This document shows, piece after piece, positions 28,596 to 35,136 of a stretch of 35,136 bases of DNA (the stretch's first letter is position 1; each line of letters opens with the position of its first letter). The stretch is from assembly GCA_945957575.1 (NCBI GenBank), contig CAMFLW010000022.1, positions 1 through 35,136 on the forward strand. The letters are read 5' to 3'. This DNA is from an uncultured Aeromonas sp. GTDB taxonomy: Bacteria > Pseudomonadota > Gammaproteobacteria > Enterobacterales > Aeromonadaceae. The translations under genes and the position numbers were made by a program. The notes beneath the pieces were generated by a model. It was not told where the DNA came from and made no database searches. It worked only from the letters and a program-made list of their open reading frames with translations.

Positions 28596-29957
28596 ATGAG
28601 CAAAATCACCATTATTGGCGCAGGCAGCGTCATGTTTACCCGCCAGATCGTCTCGGCCCTGCTCTCATACCCCGCCATGGCGGGCACCGATCTGGTGTTG
28701 ATGGATCTCAATCCCGAGGTGCTGGCCCAGAGTCACCGCCTCATCACCATGATGGTGGCGCAATCCGGCCTCCCCATGCAGGTGAGCCAGACCACCAGCC
28801 AGCGCGATGCGATTCGCCATGCGGACTTCGTCATCAGCGCCATTCAGGTGGGCGGCCTCGCCCCCTGGAAGCTGGACATGGCGATCCCGGCCAAATACGG
28901 GGTGATCCAGGAAGTGGGTGACACCATGGGACCGGGCGGCATCTTCCGCGCCCTGCGCCACATTCCGCCCATGCAGGCGATCCTGCGGGATATGGAGGAG
29001 CTCTGCCCGAACGCCCTCTTCATAAACTACGCCAACCCGCTGGCCCCTCTCACCTGGGCCGCCAAGGAGGCGAGCGGCATTCAATCCATCGGCCTCTGCT
29101 ACGGGGTGCGCTACACCGTCGCCCAGCTCGCCGGTTATCTGGGGGTCGGCCCCTGGGTGGATCACCCCTCCACCCCGGAGCGCTGGCAACGCCTGATGTA
29201 TCACGATGTGCCCGCCGAGGTGGAGTACGAGTTCGCCGGGATCAACCACATGACCTGGATCACCCGCTTCGCCATCCATGGCGAGGATATGCAACCGCGG
29301 ATCCGGGCGCTGGTGGATGATCCGAAAACCCGCGAGGCGGACGGCGTGCGCTGCGAAGTGCTGAAATTCTTCGGCCTCTGGTGTACCGAAAACCACTGGC
29401 ACTGCAGCGATTACCTCCCCTACTTCCGCAAGAACGAGGCGATGATCAACCACTTCCTGCCCCAGCGCTGGAATCTGCTGGCACTGGAGGAGCAGGTCCA
29501 CGCCGCCGGCAAGGCGGAGATCGCTGCCCAGCTGGCGGGGGAGAACCCCTTCGTCATCGCCCCCAACATGCTCAACGGGCCCAAACTGATCCACGCCATG
29601 GTGAGCGGCGAGCGCACCCGCATCAACGGCAACTTGGCCAACTGCCAGCCCGAGGGTCTGCTGGTGGAGAACCTGCCCGCTGACTGCGTCGTCGAGGTAC
29701 CGATCTGGGTCGATGACAAGGGGCTGCAACCGCAGGCGATGGGACGGCTGCCGACCCAATGCGCCAGCCTGTGCAAGAGCAACACCGCGGTGCAGGAGCT
29801 GATCGTGCAGGCGGCCCTGACCGGCGATCTCGATGCCGCCCGCTATGCGCTGGCCCTCGACCCGGTCACCGCCACCGTCTGCACTCTGGAGCAGATCCAG
29901 CAGATGTTCGACGAGATGTACGCCGCCCAACGCCAGTGGCTGCCCCAGTTCGCCTGA
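28596..29957 (+). CDS. Glycoside hydrolase family 4 (alpha-galactosidase/alpha-glucosidase, MelA-like)
   Basis: Cytoplasmic NAD+- and Mn2+-dependent glycosidase that works by oxidation and elimination rather than direct hydrolysis. The 453 residues begin with the NAD fold ITIIGAGSVMFT and contain DTMGPGGIFRALR and NYANPLAPLTWAA. The metal ligands are Cys168 in IGLCYGV and His218 in GINHMTW. The residue after Cys168 is Tyr, where E. coli MelA has His (from memory), so substrate choice may differ. It sits nine bases after the ABC permease with AAGG before the start. It probably cleaves the imported glycoside inside the cell; whether the sugar is an alpha-galactoside, glucoside or glucuronide is not visible. 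Confidence 0.9.
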   Translation: MSKITIIGAGSVMFTRQIVSALLSYPAMAGTDLVLMDLNPEVLAQSHRLITMMVAQSGLPMQVSQTTSQRDAIRHADFVISAIQVGGLAPWKLDMAIPAKYGVIQEVGDTMGPGGIFRALRHIPPMQAILRDMEELCPNALFINYANPLAPLTWAAKEASGIQSIGLCYGVRYTVAQLAGYLGVGPWVDHPSTPERWQRLMYHDVPAEVEYEFAGINHMTWITRFAIHGEDMQPRIRALVDDPKTREADGVRCEVLKFFGLWCTENHWHCSDYLPYFRKNEAMINHFLPQRWNLLALEEQVHAAGKAEIAAQLAGENPFVIAPNMLNGPKLIHAMVSGERTRINGNLANCQPEGLLVENLPADCVVEVPIWVDDKGLQPQAMGRLPTQCASLCKSNTAVQELIVQAALTGDLDAARYALALDPVTATVCTLEQIQQMFDEMYAAQRQWLPQFA

Positions 29958-29966
29958 TGGCAATAC

Positions 29967-30002
29967 GGGCCGGGAATGGGCATTCATGCCTAGTCTCGGC
30001 CC
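29967..30002. other. Nested hairpin after the GH4 gene
   Basis: The outer arms GGGCCG (29967-29972) and CGGCCC (29997-30002) enclose GGCA/TGCC (29979-29990). There is no T tract. It may protect or end the ABC-GH4 transcript. Confidence 0.4.
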
Positions 30003-30049
30003 TTGCCCGGCGACATCGAGATTTATCGTCTCTGACATGGGTTTAGCCA

Positions 30050-30077
30050 TTGCGGCTCAATCGGGGATTGCTAGAAT
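30050..30077 (+). promoter_or_regulatory. Possible promoter of the MauE/DoxX-rhodanese pair
   Basis: TTGCGG (30050-30055), a 16-base spacer and TAGAAT (30072-30077) form a moderate sigma70 match, 26 bases before the GTG start. Confidence 0.4.
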
Positions 30078-30102
30078 ATATCCCTCCATAAAGAGGTAGT
30101 CT

Positions 30103-30537
30103 GTGGCCGTTTATCTGCGCATGCTGGCCAATCTGGCGCTGGGGGGATTCTTCCTCGCCTCCGCCGGGTTCAAGCTGGTATCCCCCGCCATGTTCATCGA
30201 GCAGATCGGCGCCTTTGGTCTGATCTGGCCGCCGCTGCTGCCACTCGCCGCTTGGGGACTAATCGCCCTTGAGCTCTGCGCCGGGCTTGCGGTCATCGCC
30301 AACCAGCGCTGGGGATTGTGGCTGGTGATCGGGCTGCTCGCCCTGTTTATTCCGGTGTTGGGCTATGGCGTTGCCATCGGGCTCGACATCTCTTGCGGCT
30401 GTCTGGGCAGGGCCGATCTCAGCTCGTTGCCGGAGGCCATTGTGCGGGATCTGCTGCTATTGACGCTTGCGGGCGCCCTGCTGCGAACTTCCCGCCCCGT
30501 TTTTTCCGTTCCTGTTTTTCCCGTTCTAAAGGAGTAG
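30103..30537 (+). CDS. MauE/DoxX family redox-associated membrane protein
   Basis: A 144-residue inner-membrane protein with four hydrophobic segments (about 8-25, 43-65, 70-92, 108-128). The start is GTG behind AGAGG (six bases). Near the end of the third segment is ISCGCLG, with Cys98 and Cys100, a motif seen in MauE/DoxX-like proteins thought to handle thiol-disulfide exchange. DoxX proteins also occur with thiosulfate-using enzymes. The next gene encodes a rhodanese lipoprotein four bases after the stop, so the two probably act together on sulfur or thiols at the cell envelope. Exact function unknown. Confidence 0.82.
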   Translation: MAVYLRMLANLALGGFFLASAGFKLVSPAMFIEQIGAFGLIWPPLLPLAAWGLIALELCAGLAVIANQRWGLWLVIGLLALFIPVLGYGVAIGLDISCGCLGRADLSSLPEAIVRDLLLLTLAGALLRTSRPVFSVPVFPVLKE

Positions 30538-30541
30538 TGAC

Positions 30542-31069
30542 ATGATGACATTGCGATCCCGCACTCTGCAGGCCTCGCTGATCGCCGCCAGCTTTGCCCT
30601 CGCGGGCTGTGGCGACAACCAGTTCGAGCAGGAGGTGAAGCTGGAGCAGTCGGCAGTGCAGCTGGCACAGGAGGCACAGCAGGGGGGCTATCAGCTGCTG
30701 ACCGTGGCCGAGCTGAAAACCCGGATGGACAAGGGTGAGGAGCTGGTGATCATCGACACCATGCCCTATGAGGACTCCTACAAGAAGGAGCACATCCCGG
30801 GCGCCAAGAACTTTGTCTTTGTGAAAGAGGCAAAGTCCGGTGACAACTGGAGCGAGATTGTCGAGGGGAACGGTACACCGGAGCAGTTCCAGGCGCTGCT
30901 GGGTGAAGACAAAGCCCACCCCGTGGTGATCTACTGCGGCTTCGTCAAGTGCGGCCGCAGCCACAACGCCGCTGCCTGGGCGGTCAATCAGGGCTATCAA
31001 CAGGTCTATCGGGTGCCGGGCGGCATCTTCGCCTGGAAAGGCGCCGGTTACCCCGTCTCTGCCGAATAA
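30542..31069 (+). CDS. Rhodanese-domain lipoprotein
   Basis: A 175-residue exported protein with a lipobox (FALAGC, Cys23), so it is anchored to a membrane on the outer side of the cytoplasm. A coiled or linker segment (25-50) precedes a rhodanese fold with VIIDTMPYEDSYKKEHIPGA (69-88) and the active-site loop YCGFVKCGRS (131-140). The loop holds two cysteines (Cys132, Cys137) and is longer than the usual CXXGXR form. It may therefore carry sulfur or form a disulfide. AAAGGAG lies seven bases before the ATG. It is translated right after the MauE/DoxX-like gene and is followed by a strong hairpin. Confidence 0.86.
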   Translation: MMTLRSRTLQASLIAASFALAGCGDNQFEQEVKLEQSAVQLAQEAQQGGYQLLTVAELKTRMDKGEELVIIDTMPYEDSYKKEHIPGAKNFVFVKEAKSGDNWSEIVEGNGTPEQFQALLGEDKAHPVVIYCGFVKCGRSHNAAAWAVNQGYQQVYRVPGGIFAWKGAGYPVSAE

Positions 31070-31102
31070 CCGCGTCTGCACACAAGGCAACGCAGCTGAC
31101 AT

Positions 31103-31130
31103 AAAGAAGCCCGCAACTGCGGGCTTCTTT
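31103..31130 (+). terminator. Terminator after the rhodanese gene
   Basis: AAAGAAGCCCGC and GCGGGCTTCTTT form a perfect 12-bp stem with loop AACT; the tail TTTATTT is moderate. The next 140 bases to panC hold a small palindrome (31189-31201, CGGACA/TGTCCG) and a short hairpin (31135-31150), and no gene I can support. Confidence 0.8.
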
Positions 31131-31276
31131 ATTTGATGTTGTTGAACATCCTTGAGACGACAAGCTGCCTGTGGGTGGCCAAACAAATCGGACAGTGTCC
31201 GTTTTCATTCCGCCACGTTAAACGCCCCCATAAAATCAACAGGGCGGTAAACACCACATAGACGGCCGAAGAAATC

Positions 31277-32131
31277 CTACTGCCTTACGCTGACTACCCG
31301 GTTGTCGATAAGGCGGGCCTTGCCCAGATAAGCGGCCATCAGGATCACCAGCTGCTTGCTCTCGTCGGTAGCCGCTTCGAGATTGGTGGCATCAACGATA
31401 TCGATGGCATCGGTACGGAAACCTGCATTGTCGAGGCGCTGGCTGGCCTGCGCCACCAAGGAGGGCAGGTGGTGATCACCCGCTTCGATCTGCTCGGCGA
31501 TCCAGTTCATGGTGCGCGCCAGCTCGGGGGCGATGGCCCGCTCGGCGGCAGTCAGGTAGCCGTTGCGCGAAGAGAGCGCCAGCCCGTCTTCGGCCCGCAC
31601 GGTCGGCACGCCGACGATCTGGATGGGCATCGCCATGTCGGCCACCATCTTGCGAATGAGCGCCAGCTGCTGGTAATCCTTCTGGCCAAAGCAGGCCACA
31701 TCCGGCTGTACCAGATTGAACAGCTTGGTGACGACAGTGCTGACCCCGCGGAAGTGACCCGGACGCAACGCCCCCTCCAGCAGATTGGAGAGACCCGGCA
31801 CCTCGACGAAGGTCTGGCTAGCCAGCCCCTGCGGATACATGATCTCCGGCGTCGGGGTGAACACCATATCGACCCCGGCCGCTTCCAGCGCAGCGCAATC
31901 CTGCTCCAGAGTGCGCGGGTAGTTGGCAAGATCCTCGGCCTTGTCGAACTGCATCGGGTTGACGAAGATGCTGACCACCACCTTCTCGGCGTGGCTGTGC
32001 GCCTCTTTCACCAGCGTCAGGTGGCCCTGATGCAGATTGCCCATGGTGGGCACGAATGCGATGGCACGCCCTTCACGGCGCCATTGGGAGATCTGCTCAC
32101 GCAGAGCGGCAGGATTGTTAACAACCAACAT
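31277..32131 (-). CDS. panC: Pantothenate synthetase (pantoate--beta-alanine ligase)
   Basis: Joins pantoate and beta-alanine with ATP to make vitamin B5, the precursor of CoA. The 284 residues compare with 283 in E. coli. The HIGH-type motif is MGNLHQGH (30-37), followed by [11 protein letters not shown], and the KMSKS-like region is [10 protein letters not shown]. The start ATG has AAGGTGA upstream. It lies 104 bases downstream of panB with a hairpin between. panD, which supplies beta-alanine, is not in the window. Confidence 0.97.
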   Translation of the reverse strand: MLVVNNPAALREQISQWRREGRAIAFVPTMGNLHQGHLTLVKEAHSHAEKVVVSIFVNPMQFDKAEDLANYPRTLEQDCAALEAAGVDMVFTPTPEIMYPQGLASQTFVEVPGLSNLLEGALRPGHFRGVSTVVTKLFNLVQPDVACFGQKDYQQLALIRKMVADMAMPIQIVGVPTVRAEDGLALSSRNGYLTAAERAIAPELARTMNWIAEQIEAGDHHLPSLVAQASQRLDNAGFRTDAIDIVDATNLEAATDESKQLVILMAAYLGKARLIDNRVVSVRQ

Positions 32132-32192
32132 CGGCAGTTCACCTTCAGATGAATCAAAAAGATACGGGTTACATCAGCCTGACAGGATGACG

Positions 32193-32213
32193 AAACGGGG
32201 GCACTGGCCCCCG
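32193..32213 (-). terminator. Hairpin between panB and panC, possible attenuator
   Basis: CGGGGGC (32196-32202) and GCCCCCG (32207-32213) form a perfect 7-bp stem. On the minus strand only three Ts follow, so it would give partial termination within the pan operon. Confidence 0.5.
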
Positions 32214-32235
32214 CTCTCATCGATAGGGCATCACA

Positions 32236-33030
32236 TCAGTTGAAGCAGTGTTCCGGGCCGGGGAAGCTCCCCTCGCTCACCTGCTGCACATAGAGGCGCA
32301 CAGCGGCACGCACGTCGCCGGTCTCGGCCAGAAAGTTCTTGGTGAACTTGGGCACATAGCCGGAGGTGACGCCAAAGGCGTCGTGCATCACCAGAATCTG
32401 GCCGTCGGTCGCAGGGCCGGCACCGATGCCGATCACCGGGATCCGCAGCGCCTTGCTGATCCGCTCGGCCAGCGAACTGGGCACGCACTCGAGCACCAGC
32501 AACTGGATACCGGCCGCTTGCAGCTCGAGAGCCTGACGGTAGATCTCCTGGGCCTGAAACTCGTCGCGCCCCTGCACCTTGAAGCCGCCAAAGACGTGGA
32601 CGGATTGCGGAGTGAGGCCGAGGTGACCGCACACCGGTACCCCGTTGCGGGTGAGGTGGCGGATGGAGTCGCAGAGCCAGTCGCCCCCTTCCATCTTGAC
32701 CATGCGGGCACCGGCGGCCATCAGGCGGGCGGCGTTCTGGTAAGTCTGCTCGGGGGTGGCGTAACTCATGAAGGGCATGTCGGCGATGATCAGCGCATTG
32801 CTGGCACCGCGAGCCACACAGCGGGTGTGATAGACCATCTCATCCATGTTGACCGCCAGGGTGTCCTGACCCCCTTGCAGCACCATGCCCAGCGAATCGC
32901 CGATGAGCAGCACGTGGGCCCCCTCGTCGTCGAACAACTTGGCAAAGGTGGCATCATAGGCGGTAATGGCGGTGAACTTTTGACCCACCTGCTTCATCTT
33001 CAGCAGGCTGGCGGTGGTGATCTTGCTCAT
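32236..33030 (-). CDS. panB: Ketopantoate hydroxymethyltransferase
   Basis: Adds a hydroxymethyl group from methylene-tetrahydrofolate to 2-ketoisovalerate, the first committed step to pantothenate. The 264 residues match E. coli PanB in length and residue numbering: metal ligands Asp45 ([10 protein letters not shown]), Asp84 (DMPFMSY) and Glu114 (KMEGGDW), and catalytic Glu181 (VLECVPS). The start overlaps the folK stop by 4 bases and has AGGAG upstream. Coupling with folK places a folate-using step beside a folate-making one. Confidence 0.97.
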   Translation of the reverse strand: MSKITTASLLKMKQVGQKFTAITAYDATFAKLFDDEGAHVLLIGDSLGMVLQGGQDTLAVNMDEMVYHTRCVARGASNALIIADMPFMSYATPEQTYQNAARLMAAGARMVKMEGGDWLCDSIRHLTRNGVPVCGHLGLTPQSVHVFGGFKVQGRDEFQAQEIYRQALELQAAGIQLLVLECVPSSLAERISKALRIPVIGIGAGPATDGQILVMHDAFGVTSGYVPKFTKNFLAETGDVRAAVRLYVQQVSEGSFPGPEHCFN

Positions 33031-33551
33031 AAAGGCTCCTGTACGTCTGCACTCGGCGCAATGATGGCGAGATCATTGCCCGGGCAGCGGGCAACCAGTT
33101 GTGCGAGCGGGGTGCCGCAGGGCAGCACCAGAGCGGGTGCGATTTCGGCCAGGGGCAGCAGCACGAACTCCCGCTCCTTCATGCCGTAATGGGGAACGAT
33201 CAAGCGCTCGTGGTTGATCACCTGATCGCCAAAGAGCAGCAGATCGAGATCCAGGGTTCTCGGCCCCCACCGCTCCTCTTTGCGCACACGTCCCTGTTCC
33301 AGCTCGATTTTTTGTAGTTGATCCAGCAGCGCCAGCGGCGTCAGCCGGGTGTTGAGCCGGGCCACGGCATTGACGTAGTCCGGCTGGTCAGCAGGCCCCA
33401 TGGGGCGGCTGCTGTAAAACGACGAGGCCTGCACCAGCACAGATTCCGGCAAGGTCGCCAGCGCGGCGACCGCGCGGCGCGCCTGACCGAGCGGGTCGGC
33501 CAGATTGGAGCCAATGGCGATGAAGACCTCGGTCATCACGTCTGTGGTCAC
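33027..33551 (-). CDS. folK: 2-amino-4-hydroxy-6-hydroxymethyldihydropteridine pyrophosphokinase
   Basis: Transfers pyrophosphate from ATP to 6-hydroxymethyl-dihydropterin in folate synthesis. The frame gives up to 174 residues with [15 protein letters not shown], the substrate-binding [18 protein letters not shown], and the ATP-binding [15 protein letters not shown]. The listed start is a GTG that overlaps the pcnB stop (GTGA). An ATG five codons later (33536) gives [12 protein letters not shown], which aligns exactly with the E. coli start, and may be the real one. Neither has a clear ribosome site, so coupling to pcnB translation is likely. Confidence 0.94.
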   Translation of the reverse strand: MTTDVMTEVFIAIGSNLADPLGQARRAVAALATLPESVLVQASSFYSSRPMGPADQPDYVNAVARLNTRLTPLALLDQLQKIELEQGRVRKEERWGPRTLDLDLLLFGDQVINHERLIVPHYGMKEREFVLLPLAEIAPALVLPCGTPLAQLVARCPGNDLAIIAPSADVQEPL

Positions 33552-34999
33552 TCGGCCGCTTTCGGCTTGCGACGGCGCGGACGGCGGCGATTGCGGCTGT
33601 TGCTGCTGCGCTTCTCGCCATCGTGGCTACGGGTCTCACCGCGCTCACCGCTGGCCGGGCGACGGGTCGCTTCCCGTTGCAGCTGCGGGCGCACATCTGG
33701 GTTGGAGGCGACATAGCGCTCCCACCAGCTGGCCAGCTCGCCGAGACCGCGCTCGACCCGGTTGCGCAGCAACAGGAAGTCGAACGCCGCGCGGAACTTG
33801 GGGTGCTCCATGGCGCGCTCGGGGTGCTTGCCCTGACGACGGGTCAGCCGCTGTTGCAGTGCCCAGATGTCGCGGACATCTGTGGTGAAACGGCGGGGAA
33901 CGGCGATGATCCGCACCTGATTGTCGAGCACCTCGTTGATCGCCAGCATGAAGGCGTCATACCAGGGCAGGCCGCTCTCGTTCTCCAGCACCCGACCACG
34001 GGCCTCGACGCAGCCCCACAGCAGGGTGGCGTAGAGGAAGGCGGGGGTGACGCGCTTGTCTTCACGAACGCGGGCATCGGTATCGATCAGCGCCTGTTCG
34101 ATAAACTGCTCGTAAGGCGAATTGCCGTGCGGGGTAAACAGCGCAGCTACCTGCGGGAAGAGCTGCTGGAACAGGCCATACTCGCGCAGCAGTTTGTAGG
34201 TCGCCAGACCGTCGCCAGCCAGGAACAGCTTGAGGGTCTCCTCAAACAGGCGGGCAGCCGGGATGTCTTGCAGCAGTGGCGCCAGCTCCTTGATGGGGGC
34301 AGCGGTACGCGGACTGATAGTCATATCCAGCTTGGCGGCAAAGCGCACGGCGCGCAGCATCCGCACCGGATCTTCACGATAACGGGTCTCGGGATCGCCG
34401 ATCAGCTCAAGCTTGCGCTCGGCCAGATCTTCCAGACCCCCTTCGAAATCGTGCAGGGTGAAATCTTTGGCGCTGTAGTAGAGGGCGTTGACGGTAAAGT
34501 CGCGGCGCTCGGCATCCTCTTCGATGGTGCCGTAGACGTTGTCGCGCAGCAGCATGCCTTCATCGGACTGGGCCGACACATGTTTGCTGGTATTGACCTG
34601 ATGGTGGTGACCGCGGAAGGTGGCCACTTCGATCACGTCACGACCAAAGACGATGTGGGCCAGCCGGAAACGGCGGCCGATCAGGCGGCAGTTGCTGAAC
34701 AGTGCCTTGATCTGCTCCGGCGTCGCATCGGTAGCGATGTCGAAATCCTTGGGCGTCTTCCCGAGCAGCAGATCCCGGACTCCGCCGCCGACCAGGTAGG
34801 CTTCGTAGCCGCCCTTGTTCAGGCGATAGAGCACCTTGAGTGCATTCTCGCTGATCTCTTTGCGCGAAATCGGGTGCTGGTCACGGCTCAGGGTTCGACG
34901 TTGTCCGGCAACACGGGCCGGAATGGGGGACTCCGCCGACTGCTCGCCCTCATCCTTGCCGAGCACTTTGCGGCAAAAGTTTGCGATCTGGGAAAAAAT
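33548..34999 (-). CDS. pcnB: Poly(A) polymerase I, predicted AUU start
   Basis: Adds poly(A) tails to RNA 3' ends, marking them for decay, and controls some plasmid antisense RNAs. The 483 residues hold the nucleotidyltransferase head GGGVRD (71-76) with Asp85 and Asp87 in KDFDIAT, NCRLIGRRFRLAHIVFG, the RDFTVNALYYS and ETRYREDPVRMLRAVRFAAK segments, and an Arg/Lys-rich tail (NRRRPRRRKPK). No ATG, GTG or TTG with a ribosome site gives the family start. An ATT at 34997-34999, preceded by GAGGTG and four bases, yields (M)FSQIANFCRKVLG. This matches E. coli PcnB, which is known to start at AUU. The open frame runs on to a TTG at 35038 without a ribosome site. Confidence 0.95.
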   Translation of the reverse strand: MFSQIANFCRKVLGKDEGEQSAESPIPARVAGQRRTLSRDQHPISRKEISENALKVLYRLNKGGYEAYLVGGGVRDLLLGKTPKDFDIATDATPEQIKALFSNCRLIGRRFRLAHIVFGRDVIEVATFRGHHHQVNTSKHVSAQSDEGMLLRDNVYGTIEEDAERRDFTVNALYYSAKDFTLHDFEGGLEDLAERKLELIGDPETRYREDPVRMLRAVRFAAKLDMTISPRTAAPIKELAPLLQDIPAARLFEETLKLFLAGDGLATYKLLREYGLFQQLFPQVAALFTPHGNSPYEQFIEQALIDTDARVREDKRVTPAFLYATLLWGCVEARGRVLENESGLPWYDAFMLAINEVLDNQVRIIAVPRRFTTDVRDIWALQQRLTRRQGKHPERAMEHPKFRAAFDFLLLRNRVERGLGELASWWERYVASNPDVRPQLQREATRRPASGERGETRSHDGEKRSSNSRNRRRPRRRKPKAAE

Positions 35000-35037
35000 G
35001 GTACACCTCGTTATGACTTCAAATTGACGGGAGGCCA

Positions 35038-35134
35038 AAAAAATAGCGGCCTATCATAGCTCACGCCTAACCAAATGAAAAACCGTGACGGCAATTGATC
35101 CCGTTTGAATCGGCGTTGCCGGAAAAAATAGCGG
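35038..35134. repeat. 12-base direct repeat in the pcnB upstream region
   Basis: AAAAAATAGCGG occurs exactly at 35038-35049 and 35123-35134, 85 bases apart, one copy downstream and one upstream of the predicted pcnB promoter. Flanking bases are partly alike, and the window ends two bases after the second copy, so its full length cannot be judged. Confidence 0.6.
35053..35081 (-). promoter_or_regulatory. Predicted pcnB promoter
   Basis: On the minus strand, TTTTCA (35076-35081), a 17-base spacer and TATGAT (35053-35058) give a good -10 and a fair -35. Transcription would start about 48 bases before the AUU codon. Confidence 0.55.
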
Positions 35135-35136
35135 TC

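Noticed and set aside
31131-31276. Small RNA or gene between the rhodanese gene and panC
   Set aside because: Only a 13-base palindrome and a short hairpin are present, with no promoter-terminator pair or coding frame I can support.

Overview
The window is a GC-rich gammaproteobacterial core-chromosome segment, most likely from Aeromonas or a close relative. The evidence is the gene order eno-pyrG-mazG-relA-rlmD with divergent barA, as in Escherichia coli but without mazEF; a LuxR/HapR/LitR-type TetR regulator divergent from hpt, as in vibrios and aeromonads; and proteins closest in recalled sequence to enterobacterial and vibrio orthologues. I see no tRNA, rRNA, insertion sequence, prophage, integron or CRISPR array. 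No gene-free stretch exceeds about 260 bases.

Layout. 1-8021 (minus): rlmD, relA, mazG, pyrG and eno, covering 23S rRNA methylation, ppGpp synthesis, nucleotide clean-up, CTP synthesis and glycolysis. 8098-12376 (plus): barA, yehS and amiD. 12409-12996: dps behind a good match to a full OxyR site. 13087-15952: hcp and hcr, the NO/hydroxylamine-stress pair, behind a perfect FNR box. 16047-17060: galE. 17132-17833 (minus): lpxT. 18093-20071: mpl and ubiX. 20142-20768 (minus): litR, divergent from hpt, yadG and yadH (20958-23288). 23520-25717: a 2-hydroxyacyl-CoA-dehydratase-like pair (yjiM, yjiL) plus a small DUF3343 protein. 25852-29957: a sugar ABC importer (binding protein, single-domain ATPase, permease) followed by a cytoplasmic GH4 glycosidase. 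30103-31069: a MauE/DoxX-like membrane protein and a rhodanese lipoprotein. 31277-34999 (minus): pcnB, folK, panB and panC with 4-nt overlaps at the first two junctions.

The most unusual structure is around relA-rlmD. Immediately outside this pair lie short, diverged second copies of the 5' ends of both neighbouring genes. One is a mazG start (4142-4204) between relA and intact mazG. The other is a barA start (8098-8181) between rlmD and intact barA, whose stop overlaps the real barA start as ATGA. Many differences are synonymous. The simplest reading is that the roughly 4-kb relA-rlmD block came from a related genome and carried slivers of its own mazG and barA. Local duplication, or retained upstream peptides, are the alternatives.

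A second strong point is pcnB. Its only well-placed start codon is ATT behind a GAGGTG ribosome site, at the position where E. coli pcnB is known to start at AUU.
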